From: DATKZH01 sp035528065
GTDB lineage: Bacteria > Planctomycetota > Planctomycetia > Pirellulales > Thermoguttaceae
Direction of reading: 5' to 3'
Assembly (NCBI GenBank): GCA_035528065.1
Contig: DATKZH010000174.1
Coordinates: 1 to 64,000, forward strand
DNA: 64,000 nt
Shown here: positions 52,063 to 60,075 of the stretch, one piece after another
Numbering within the stretch: position 1 is the first letter of the stretch
Layout: each line of letters starts with the position of its first letter
The notes under the pieces: model-generated
Database searches by the model: none
What the model was told of the DNA's origin: nothing
What the model saw: only the letters and a program-made list of their open reading frames with translations
Position numbers and translations under genes: made by a program

Positions 52063-53949
52063 TCACTCGCCGAGCTTGCCCAGGGCGCGGGCAAGCGCCC
52101 AGCGGATGTAGAGCGCGGCCGGGCCTTCCCGGTTGGCGCGGACCGCCTCTTCCATTTGCGGTCGTACCGCTCGGGCTTTCTCGCCGATCGCCTCCAGCAC
52201 GATCGCGGCGTGCAGCCGGACCCAGCCGCTTTCGTGCTGCAGGGCCTCGACGATCGCGGGCAACGCCTCTTCCTGCCGGTCCAGTTGACAGAGCGCCTCG
52301 GCGGCGGCCAGACGGACGTTCGGGGCCGGGTCGTCCAGCAATCGCGCCAGGCTCTCTGTGGCGGGTTGAGCCTTCGGTCCCAGCGCGGCGAGCCCCACCG
52401 CCGCCCAGTACCGCACGGCGCTATCCGGATCGGCAAGCTTGAGAGACAGCTCGGACCGCAACGCCTCGCCGCGTCCCACCAGGTCGGCGCTTGCCAGGAT
52501 CCGCTCCTGCGGGAACCTGTCGGGATCGCGGACCAGCTCGTAGGGCGGACGCCCCTCAGACCGGAGATACATCTCCGCTTCCGGGAAGAGGCCCGTGTCG
52601 TGCGTTTGGAGCATCCATCGCTGATGCACGCCCCGCATCCGCTCCAGCATCGCCTGGTGCTCCGGCGAATCGGCCAGGTTGTGGATCTCGTGCGGATCGG
52701 CTTGCGTGTCGTAAAGCTCCTCGGTCGGCTTGGTCGGGCCGGCCAAGATTGCCGTTGGGCCCGAAAGCCTCCCCTCGGCGGCCAGCCGGCGGATCTCCTG
52801 GCGCGTCGGCGTCTGCTCGGAATAGGTGCTGTGTTGCATTACCGGGCGGTGCGGCAGGTAGTTGCGGATGTACTTGTAGCGCCGGTCGCGGACTGCCCGG
52901 CTCATCTCGTAGACCTCGTCCACCCGATCGCGCACGGCAAACACGTGCTCCCGGGGCTCGCCCGCTTGGGCGCCGAGAAACGCATGACCCTCCATGTAGT
53001 CGGGGATCTCGACGCCGGCCAGGCTCAGCACGGTGGGGGCGAAGTCGACGAAGCTGACCAGCCGGTCGATCGCCGTCCCCGGCTCGCCCGGGGCCCAGCG
53101 CCGGAACTTCTCCGGAAACCGGATGATCAAGGGCACGCGAATCCCCGAGTCGTAGAGCCATCGCTTGTGGCGAGGCAGGCCCGTGCCGTGGTCGGAATAG
53201 AAGAAGACGATCGTCTCGTCGGCCAGCCCGTCCTCCTCCAACTGCGCGAGGATATCGCCCGCCTGCTTGTCCATCGCCGTGATCAGGTCGTACAGGTGGG
53301 CCACGTCGCGGCGCACGACCGGCGTATCGGGGTAGTACGGCGGCAGGGCCACTTGGGCCGGGTCGTGCCGCTCGCCGGGCGCAAGCCGGGCCGTGCGTTT
53401 GGCAAACGCCTCGTCCGGCAGCCGGATCTGGCCCTGGTGCGTGGTGGTGAGGTTGAAGACGCTGAACAGCGGCTGCCCCGGCTTGCGCTTCCGCCAGTGG
53501 GCCTGCCGGCTCGACTCGTCCCAGCTCCCCGGCGGCGTCTTGAAATTGTAGTCCTCCTTCACGTTGTTCGTGCAGTAGTAGCCCGCCCCGCGCAAGTACT
53601 CGGGGAAGCACCGGATGTGCTCGGGCAGCGGAAGTACGCTCCGCAAATGCTGCGTGCCGAGCGAGGTCGGGTAGACGCCCGTGACGAGGCACGACCGCCC
53701 CGGGCTGCACACGCTGGCCACGGAGAACGCGCCCGTGTACCGCACGCCCTCGGCCGCCAATCGATCCAGGTTGGGCGTGATCGCCTGGGGATCGCCGTAG
53801 CAGCCCAGGTTCGGGCTGATGTCCTCGCAGGTGATCCAGAGGACGTTGGGCCGCTCGGCGGCCGCCTCAGCCGGGCCCGCCGAAAGACACGTGACGACAA
53901 ACAAGCACGCCAGAGATGGCAACACGGCGCGGAAGCTTCTTGCGATCAT
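52063..53949 (-). CDS. Secreted sulfatase with C-terminal HEAT repeats
   Basis: A 628-residue protein (signal LPSLACLFVVTCLSAGPAEA). The sulfatase domain has WITCEDISPNLGCYG and the formylglycine site CSPGR (C81 to R85), then FFYSDHGTGLPRHKRWLYDS. The C-terminal ~120 residues are HEAT-like repeats (SAVRYWAAVGLAALGPKAQP; APNVRLAAAEALCQLDR; GWVRLHAAIVLEAIGEKAR), which may bind a partner or substrate. Its wording differs from the sulfatase at 2604, so it is a different subfamily. GAGGGA precedes the ATG. It is divergent from the gene at 54193 across 243 nt. Confidence 0.93.
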   Translation of the reverse strand: MIARSFRAVLPSLACLFVVTCLSAGPAEAAAERPNVLWITCEDISPNLGCYGDPQAITPNLDRLAAEGVRYTGAFSVASVCSPGRSCLVTGVYPTSLGTQHLRSVLPLPEHIRCFPEYLRGAGYYCTNNVKEDYNFKTPPGSWDESSRQAHWRKRKPGQPLFSVFNLTTTHQGQIRLPDEAFAKRTARLAPGERHDPAQVALPPYYPDTPVVRRDVAHLYDLITAMDKQAGDILAQLEEDGLADETIVFFYSDHGTGLPRHKRWLYDSGIRVPLIIRFPEKFRRWAPGEPGTAIDRLVSFVDFAPTVLSLAGVEIPDYMEGHAFLGAQAGEPREHVFAVRDRVDEVYEMSRAVRDRRYKYIRNYLPHRPVMQHSTYSEQTPTRQEIRRLAAEGRLSGPTAILAGPTKPTEELYDTQADPHEIHNLADSPEHQAMLERMRGVHQRWMLQTHDTGLFPEAEMYLRSEGRPPYELVRDPDRFPQERILASADLVGRGEALRSELSLKLADPDSAVRYWAAVGLAALGPKAQPATESLARLLDDPAPNVRLAAAEALCQLDRQEEALPAIVEALQHESGWVRLHAAIVLEAIGEKARAVRPQMEEAVRANREGPAALYIRWALARALGKLGE

Positions 53950-54192
53950 GACACATGTCCCTCAGACAGCGAGAATCCGTTGGCACTCCGGGCGCTACGC
54001 TCCCCACCACCATACCCGACGGCAAGCGGAGTTGGAAGAGACCGGGCGACGCGTGCTTGCTTCCGCCGCTTCGCCGGTCTAGACTGGCCGGTTGGAGTGG
54101 GACGATTCACCGGAGGCGCGGATGCGTGCGCTGGGGTGCGAAACGAGCCCCGCGGACGTCCGGCTTCCGACCTCACCTCAAGGAGCGCAAGC

Positions 54193-55212
54193 ATGGCCAG
54201 ACCGACACTCCTGGTGGCAACGCTGCTATCCCTGATCGGCGGTCCTTTGGCGATTCCCGCGTCCGAGTATCAAGTGACGGAGACCGACGAGGAGATCCGT
54301 ATCCGGACGCCGCAACTGGAAGCGGCCGTGCGCAAGAAGGGATACACCAGCGGCGTGGCCCGGCAGTCCTTTGTGGACAAGAAGACCGGGTTCCGCGACC
54401 CCGGCTTCGGGCTGGACATCGCCGATTTCATCATGGAGCCCGGCAGCGACGAGGCGTATCGCGACAAGGCCTCCTCGGATCGCATCGCCTATCCGTTCGA
54501 CAACATGGTCCACGGCAAGCGGCCGAAGCGGCTGATTGAAGGACCCCAGATCTGCACGCAGGCCCGCGAGCTCCATCCGGTCGTGATTCGCGGCAAGGAC
54601 TTCGTGGCGGTCAAGCAGGAGTTCAAGTACTACAAGGCCGCGCCGGGCAAGAAGGCCGGGTCGGTCTGGTCGCAGGTCCTCGTCTTCCCGATGGGCAAGC
54701 GGTACTTCGTCTCCATGGACAGGATCGACTCGGTCAACGAGAGCGACGCAATGTTCTTGCGGATCGACATGCCCGGCCACCTCCGCCACAATCGCGGCGA
54801 CACGTTCACCCGCATCTACTTGAGCTACCACGGCATCATCCCGCCAAGCGAGTTTTTCGAGGACTTCCCGCCCGACGGCAAGTTCAACTACCGCCGCGAC
54901 GCCAACCCGCTGCCCGAGCGGTTCATCCGCGCCTGCGAGCTCCGCGATCCCCAGACGGGCAAGGCGGGCCCGTGGCTGGCGGGAATGACGCTGGAGCCCT
55001 CGGTGGTGCATGAGGCGTGGTGCCACCAGCGAGGGTACGTGTGCATGATCGAGGAGTTCGGCGGCCGGCCGATCAATCCCGGCGAGTCGTTCCGTGCCGC
55101 GTTCATCGTCGGCTACTTCGACTCGATCGACGAGATGAACGAGGTCTACGACCGGTACCGGGGGCACACCGGCCTGGAGGTTTCGGAGGACGGTTGGCGC
55201 CTTCTGAAGTGA
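54193..55212 (+). CDS. Conserved planctomycete-type secreted protein of unknown function
   Basis: A 339-residue product with a signal peptide (LLVATLLSLIGGPLAIPASE). The mature part is beta-rich (YQVTETDEEIRIRTPQLEAA; FGLDIADFIMEPGSDE; RYFVSMDRIDSVNESDAMFL; LRIDMPGHLRHNRGDTFTRI). I do not recognise a catalytic motif. The layout (beta-sandwich, no repeats) is compatible with carbohydrate-active or mutarotase-like folds, but this is a guess. AGGAGCGC precedes the ATG at 54193. An in-frame extension further upstream has no Shine-Dalgarno or signal peptide. Confidence 0.75.
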   Translation: MARPTLLVATLLSLIGGPLAIPASEYQVTETDEEIRIRTPQLEAAVRKKGYTSGVARQSFVDKKTGFRDPGFGLDIADFIMEPGSDEAYRDKASSDRIAYPFDNMVHGKRPKRLIEGPQICTQARELHPVVIRGKDFVAVKQEFKYYKAAPGKKAGSVWSQVLVFPMGKRYFVSMDRIDSVNESDAMFLRIDMPGHLRHNRGDTFTRIYLSYHGIIPPSEFFEDFPPDGKFNYRRDANPLPERFIRACELRDPQTGKAGPWLAGMTLEPSVVHEAWCHQRGYVCMIEEFGGRPINPGESFRAAFIVGYFDSIDEMNEVYDRYRGHTGLEVSEDGWRLLK

Positions 55213-55275
55213 CGCAGGGGAACCGAGTGCCCGAGGCACCCTCTCCCGCAACGGGACAGGATGGAGAAGACGGGA

Positions 55276-55442
55276 TCTCGCAAAGGCGCTAAGGCGCAAA
55301 GGAGGTAAGGAGAGAAGAGAACGTAGTTTCGTCGACGTGGTGATCGATTCGTTTTGACCAGTCTGTACCTCGGCGAGCTCTTTTAACCGACTCGGGCCTT
55401 TTCTTCTCTCAACATCCTTTGCGCCTTGGCGCCTTTGCGAGG
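55276..55442. repeat. 167-nt element with 28-nt inverted ends (MITE/REP-like)
   Basis: The ends at 55276-55303 and 55415-55442 are reverse complements at 26 of 28 positions (core GCAAAGGCGC/GCGCCTTTGC). Inside, GAGAGAAGAG (near 55310) and its complement (near 55400) extend the pairing. There is no coding capacity. It lies between the stop of the 54193 gene and the start of the ABC ATPase gene. Confidence 0.75.
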
Positions 55443-55492
55443 GGCCCCGAAACCGCCTAACGATTGTGATTCGCGGCACCAGGTCGCACGTC

Positions 55493-56689
55493 ATGGCCGA
55501 ACTCGTGTTGGAACAAGTTGGCAAGGTTTACCCCAACGGCGTCGAGGCCGTGCGCGATTTCGATCTCGACGTAGCCGACGGCGAGCTTCTGGTGCTGGTC
55601 GGGCCGTCCGGCTGCGGCAAGACGACCACCTTGCGGATGATCGCCGGCCTGGAACGGGTGACTCGCGGGACGATCCGCATCGGCCCGAGGATCGTCAACG
55701 ACGTCGCGCCCAAGGACCGCGACGTGGCCATGGTCTTCCAGAACCACGTGCTCTATCCCCATCTGACGGCTCGCCGGAACATGGCCTTCGGCCTGAAGCT
55801 TCGCGGGCGGCCCCGAGGCGAGATCGACGAGGCGGTAGGCAAGGCCGCGGCGATGCTCGGCATCGAGCACCTGTTGGACCGGAAGCCGCGGCAGCTCTCC
55901 GGCGGCCAGCGCCAGCGGGTCGCAGTGGGACGAGCGATCGTCCGTCGGCCGTCGTGCTTCCTGTTCGACGAGCCGCTCTCGGACCTCGACGCCCGGCTCC
56001 GCGTCGAGATGCGGACCGAGCTGAAGCGGCTTCACCGCCGGCTCGGCACGACGACGATCTACGTCACCCACGATCAGGAAGAGGCCCTCACGCTCGGCGA
56101 TCGCGTGGTGGTGATCTACCAAGGCCGCATCCAGCAGATCGGCACGCCCGAGGAGGTCTACCGGCACCCGGTCAACCGGTTCGTGGCCGGTTTCCTCGGC
56201 GGTGCGCCGATGAACTTCCTGGAAGGCACGATCGTCGATTCCGGCGGCCGGCTCTGGCTCGACCACGCGGGCGCCCGGCTCGACGTGCCGGACTGGGCGG
56301 TCCCGGATCTGCGGGCCATGCTCGGCACGACAGTCCTCTTGGGCGTGCGGCCCGAGAGCCTCCGCGTCGAGCCGATCGAAGGACGGCCTCAGACCACGCT
56401 GAGCGTGACGGTCGACCTGGTCGAGCCGCTCGGGGACAAGACCGACGTGCACCTCTCGGTCGAGCAGGCTGCTGAGCATCCTCTCCCTGCTCACCGAAGA
56501 ATCCTGGCCCGGCTCGACGGCCGCGTCGCCGTGCGCCCGGAAACGCTCCGACGCCTGTACGTCGACCTCGATCGCGTCCACTTCTTCGAGCCGGATGACG
56601 AGCGCACGGGACGCCCCGGCAAAAACCTTTGCCTGGCCTCAGAGAGACGATTCGCTGCGGGCGAAGCCGCAAGCGGCTTGGGGGGATGA
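55493..56689 (+). CDS. MalK/UgpC-type ABC transporter ATPase, orphan
   Basis: A 398-residue cytoplasmic ATPase. Walker A is GPSGCGKTT (~37-45), Q-loop VFQNHVLYPHL, signature LSGGQRQRVAVGRA, Walker B CFLFDEPLSDLD, and H-loop VTHDQEEA. The C-terminal TOBE/OB regulatory domain (PMNFLEGTIVDSGGRLWLDH; LGVRPESLRVEP; LVEPLGDKTDVHL) marks it as a carbohydrate-importer type (MalK/UgpC/MsmX). No permease or solute-binding protein gene is near, so it may serve several importers, as MsmX does. The last ~15 residues (ERRFAAGEAASGLGG) are encoded by repeat copy 2. ATG 55493 is preferred over 55466 because the family begins at this point; the Shine-Dalgarno is weak. Confidence 0.92.
   Translation: MAELVLEQVGKVYPNGVEAVRDFDLDVADGELLVLVGPSGCGKTTTLRMIAGLERVTRGTIRIGPRIVNDVAPKDRDVAMVFQNHVLYPHLTARRNMAFGLKLRGRPRGEIDEAVGKAAAMLGIEHLLDRKPRQLSGGQRQRVAVGRAIVRRPSCFLFDEPLSDLDARLRVEMRTELKRLHRRLGTTTIYVTHDQEEALTLGDRVVVIYQGRIQQIGTPEEVYRHPVNRFVAGFLGGAPMNFLEGTIVDSGGRLWLDHAGARLDVPDWAVPDLRAMLGTTVLLGVRPESLRVEPIEGRPQTTLSVTVDLVEPLGDKTDVHLSVEQAAEHPLPAHRRILARLDGRVAVRPETLRRLYVDLDRVHFFEPDDERTGRPGKNLCLASERRFAAGEAASGLGG
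56656..56677. repeat. 22-nt repeat with GCCGC-AA-GCGGC hairpin, copy 2
   Basis: Identical over 22 nt to 31410-31431. Here it lies inside the coding sequence, encoding part of the C-terminal tail AAGEAASGLGG of the ABC ATPase. The wider hairpin is AAGCCGC-AA-GCGGCTT. Confidence 0.75.
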
Positions 56690-56691
56690 GT

Positions 56692-56826
56692 GTTGAGGGT
56701 TGAGGAGACGCAGCTCGAAGTCGCCTGGAGTGCGTTTATCCCTACCTCCTTTGTCCCCGCCCCCTGTTTCCTAGACAACTCAACCCTCAACCCTCAACCA
56801 TCAACCCTCGACTCTCAACCCTCAAC
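56692..56826. repeat. Inverted GTTGAGGG repeat at convergent gene ends
   Basis: GTTGAGGGTTGAG (56692-56704) is perfectly complementary to CTCAACCCTCAAC (56779-56791), and the right side continues as further CTCAACC units to about 56826. It starts just after the ABC ATPase stop and covers the stop codon (56815-56817) of the convergent DUF6259-like gene, whose last residues KVEG are repeat-encoded. The design parallels the GGGTTCAG element at 8588 and 28960. Confidence 0.75.
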
Positions 56827-59800
56827 CTTCTTTCCCCCCGCCTCGATCCGCGGCTCGCCCCAGTGGGCCCAGTCGAAGCTGAAGGGGCCGTCGGAGTCGG
56901 TGACCAGCGACAGCACTACGGGCTGGCCTGCCCATCGCGACAGGTCGACCTCGATCGACTCCCACTTGCCGGGCAGCATGCGCCGCTGTGCCAGCTCTTG
57001 GCCATTCACCTCGACAATGAACAGAACGCCCGTCGACTGCGAACCGTCGCGCACGCCGATCCAGGAGCGGAACACGGCCGGCGCGCGGTGCAAGGTCATG
57101 GGTAGGTGGGCGATGGTGCGTCCTTGGTTGGGCGGGTGGGCGCCGAGCCCGTCCCGCTCCACCCCGCCCACCGCGGCACGCCCCGGATGCACCCCCACAA
57201 ACGGCTCCGGCTCGATCGCCAGGCCGGCATCGCCGAGGAAACCGACCTGAGCCTGCTTTCCGATCAGGTCCACGGGCAACTCCACCGGCGCCGGTTGTTC
57301 CCGTAGAAAGAGGACCGTGCCGGGAAGCGAGGCACGCACCCGCTGAGTATCCCCGCTCGTCTCGAGGGGCAGTTGCCCGGCACTCCCCAGCGCAAACGCC
57401 CACCGCGAGGGGCCACGCACGGCGAGCGCGCCCTCCCCTTGCACGCTCCGCTCGACCCGCGGCCGGAGCCACCGGGCCCAGTCGAAGCTCGGCGAGCGTT
57501 CGGGGCCGGGGTGCACGGTCAGCTCGATCTCGACGGTCTCTCCCGCCAGCGCCGTCAGGTCCAGCTCGAGCATGCGGGGCTCGTCGGTCGCGTTGTGCAG
57601 GTCGCGTTTCAGCTCGCGGCCCTTGGCCCGGGCGGTCACGCCGAACGTGACCCCGTCGGTCTTGTCCGGCCCCAAGGCGCCCTTGTCCATCGCCACCTGG
57701 GCGACGAACCGCAGTTGCCCGTCGGCCGGAAGCCGTGCCGCGAACGACGCAAAGGCGACGCCGCTTCCGCCCGCCGCTTTCCAAGGCGGATGGGCGAACA
57801 GCGCGTCGCCCTGGCTCTCGAACCGGGCCCCGTCGGGCGAGGCGAGCGGCCCGTCGACGTCCAGTGGCTCGCCCTCAAACGGTCGAGAGCCGCATCGGGC
57901 ATGGTCGATCATCGCCGCCAGGTCGACCACCGTCGTCGTTCGGCTCCGCGTGCGGACCATCGCCAGCTCTCCCCACGAGATGACGGCCTCGGCAATCAGG
58001 TCGTCCGGCAGCTTGCTCACGTGGAACACGCCCGGGTCGCGGGGCTCGTCGAAGTACGGGTACCAGCAGTCAGGGTCGAGGCCGAACAGCCGCTCTTCGT
58101 CAAAGGCGACCCCGCCGGGAATCGTGCCCCGGCCGTCGACCTGGCCCACGCCGGTGATCGTGCGGCTGATCAAGCGGTCGCCGCAGCAGAGGAAGCGGCC
58201 GTCGGTCGTGTGGATCGCGCGCCGACCGTCGGCCGTGCGGAACGGGAAGGCCACGTCGTCGGGCCACGGCCCTTCGGGGTCGATCTCCAGCCGGTGCTTC
58301 TGCCAGAAGGCAGCCTCGTCGAAAAACTGGCGGCTGAACCCGGTCGGCTGGGCGATTTGCCCAATCGCAGGCTTGAGCGTGGGGATCACCCCCCAATGCT
58401 CATACGCTTCGTTCCAAGCCGCGTACAACTGGCCGCTGGTCGGCGGGGCACAGCCCAGGTAGCCGTTGATGATCGTATAGGGGCGGAACAGGTACGAGCT
58501 GATCGGGTGGGCCAGCGCCAGGGAGCGTCGGTCCCAGGTGCCCTCCGTGTGACTGATCCCCCAGGCGTGGCGCTGGGCAAACGCCTCGTAGCGGCAGGTG
58601 ATCTCGTTGAGCCCCTCGCCGCTCAAGGCCACCCCCGGCAGCGCTTCCCGAAGTTGCCGGTGCAGGGCGACGTTCCCCTCGATCATCGACATGCCTTCGA
58701 TGAGCCCGTTGTGGTCGTTATAGAGGCAGAGCGTCTGATCAAGGTGCAGGGCGTCGATCGCGTAGTCGCGGCAGAGTTTGGACATCGCTGCGGTGAAGTG
58801 GTCGCGCCATGCCTTCAGGGCGGGATTGATGTAGGCGAAGCGGATCTCCGGCTCGGCTCGCGTCCACAGCCACCACTGCTTCTCGTGGTCGCCCCAGGGG
58901 CTGCGGACCTGGTACGGCTCGAACTTCTCGTAGAGCGGGTTGAGCGGGTCCACGCCGAAGTAGTTTACGTGCAGCATCACCCGAAAGCCCAGTCCATGGG
59001 CCAGCTCGACGAACGGCTTCAGCTTCTCGAACGGCTCGTCGTACGTAGGGTAATCACGGTCGTAGCCGGCGGCACGCCACGCAGGGACGTAGAGGATCGT
59101 CTGCTTGGGATCGAGCCGCGTGGCCAACGCCCGCAGCACGTCGGCGTCCATCCCCATGATGACCATCACACGGACGTCCTGGACCCACACGGGCTGTTGC
59201 TCTGCGATGGGCGTGGGACGGAAGTGGGCATCGGCCCAGTCGCGATAGCGCCGGGCGGGCACGCGCCAGTCGCCCTCGTAGACGTTCAGATGCCACGCCA
59301 CCGACTCGCAGGCCACCAGCTCGTCGAACGGTGCGAAGTTGATCGTGATGAAGGTCAGGCGCCAGCCGTCGTCGCCCCGCTCGACGATGAGCCGCTTGAA
59401 CCGCCCCCGGACGTCTTCCGCCCAAATGTAGAAGCCCCCCTCCGCGCCTTCCACGATGACCAACTGGGCCTCCCAGCCGATCGGATAGTCGAACTGGTGC
59501 TCTCGGCCGGGCGTCGTGGCCGTCAAGCGGACGCCCGACCGGCCGGGCACGATGACCGCGTAGTCGAGCGGGATGCTTGCGATCTGCCAGCTCACGCCCC
59601 AGACCCCGTGGGCCGGCGAGGAGCATCGCTGGCTGAGGACCACGTCGCCGGTCGCCTCGTCGATGCCCAACGTGCACTCGGCGGTGGCGCCCTCCAGGTC
59701 GGTGAAGCGGCGGTAGCGGCGGAGCACCTGGTTGCTGCCGGGCGGGGGGCTCTCCGCGCCGGCGGTCGCGTAGTGGGTCGCCTCAACTCGGTGAATGCCC

Positions 59801-60006
59801 AGGCCGCGAGGCTCCTTCGGCGGTTGCACGCAAACACGGCCCGCCCCGTCAACCAGCGACGAGAGCGAGCCGCTGGAGAACTGGGCCTCGAGCGTCTTGG
59901 TGTCGAGCCGAACCGGCGCTTCGACGGCCGAAGAAGCCGAGCCAGCCAGCAGCAGGGCCAGGATCGTCCCGATGAGGATCCGCTTCGTCGAGATGGGGCG
60001 GCTCAT
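56815..60006 (-). CDS. DUF6259-like TIM-barrel protein, probable glycoside hydrolase
   Basis: A 1063-residue exported protein (signal RILIGTILALLLAGSASS). An N-terminal beta-sandwich (~30-270) precedes a TIM-barrel-like region (LYVPAWRAAGYDRDYPTYDE; FRVMLHVNYFGVDPLNPLYE; AIDALHLDQTLCLYNDHNGL; GVALSGEGLNEITCRYEAF), in which the Asp in HLDQT and Glu in GEGLNEI are the best catalytic candidates. The C-terminal ~350 residues are beta-sandwich carbohydrate-binding-like modules, one of which (FRSWIGVRDGSQSTGVLFIV) resembles the NPCBM/CBM51 fold. The ATG at 60006 has GGAGCC upstream. The stop codon lies in an inverted repeat. It is divergent from the GH36 gene, whose start is 70 nt away. Confidence 0.82.
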   Translation of the reverse strand: MSRPISTKRILIGTILALLLAGSASSAVEAPVRLDTKTLEAQFSSGSLSSLVDGAGRVCVQPPKEPRGLGIHRVEATHYATAGAESPPPGSNQVLRRYRRFTDLEGATAECTLGIDEATGDVVLSQRCSSPAHGVWGVSWQIASIPLDYAVIVPGRSGVRLTATTPGREHQFDYPIGWEAQLVIVEGAEGGFYIWAEDVRGRFKRLIVERGDDGWRLTFITINFAPFDELVACESVAWHLNVYEGDWRVPARRYRDWADAHFRPTPIAEQQPVWVQDVRVMVIMGMDADVLRALATRLDPKQTILYVPAWRAAGYDRDYPTYDEPFEKLKPFVELAHGLGFRVMLHVNYFGVDPLNPLYEKFEPYQVRSPWGDHEKQWWLWTRAEPEIRFAYINPALKAWRDHFTAAMSKLCRDYAIDALHLDQTLCLYNDHNGLIEGMSMIEGNVALHRQLREALPGVALSGEGLNEITCRYEAFAQRHAWGISHTEGTWDRRSLALAHPISSYLFRPYTIINGYLGCAPPTSGQLYAAWNEAYEHWGVIPTLKPAIGQIAQPTGFSRQFFDEAAFWQKHRLEIDPEGPWPDDVAFPFRTADGRRAIHTTDGRFLCCGDRLISRTITGVGQVDGRGTIPGGVAFDEERLFGLDPDCWYPYFDEPRDPGVFHVSKLPDDLIAEAVISWGELAMVRTRSRTTTVVDLAAMIDHARCGSRPFEGEPLDVDGPLASPDGARFESQGDALFAHPPWKAAGGSGVAFASFAARLPADGQLRFVAQVAMDKGALGPDKTDGVTFGVTARAKGRELKRDLHNATDEPRMLELDLTALAGETVEIELTVHPGPERSPSFDWARWLRPRVERSVQGEGALAVRGPSRWAFALGSAGQLPLETSGDTQRVRASLPGTVLFLREQPAPVELPVDLIGKQAQVGFLGDAGLAIEPEPFVGVHPGRAAVGGVERDGLGAHPPNQGRTIAHLPMTLHRAPAVFRSWIGVRDGSQSTGVLFIVEVNGQELAQRRMLPGKWESIEVDLSRWAGQPVVLSLVTDSDGPFSFDWAHWGEPRIEAGGKKVEG

Positions 60007-60075
60007 GATGAGGCTCCGCAGGAGTGATTCGCGCCAAGTGACGGCGACGTTTCGCTTTCGGGAGTATAGCGAGTT

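Noticed and set aside
57373..60027. Plus-strand open frame of 884 codons
   Set aside because: It is antisense to the DUF6259-like gene and has no recognisable domain.
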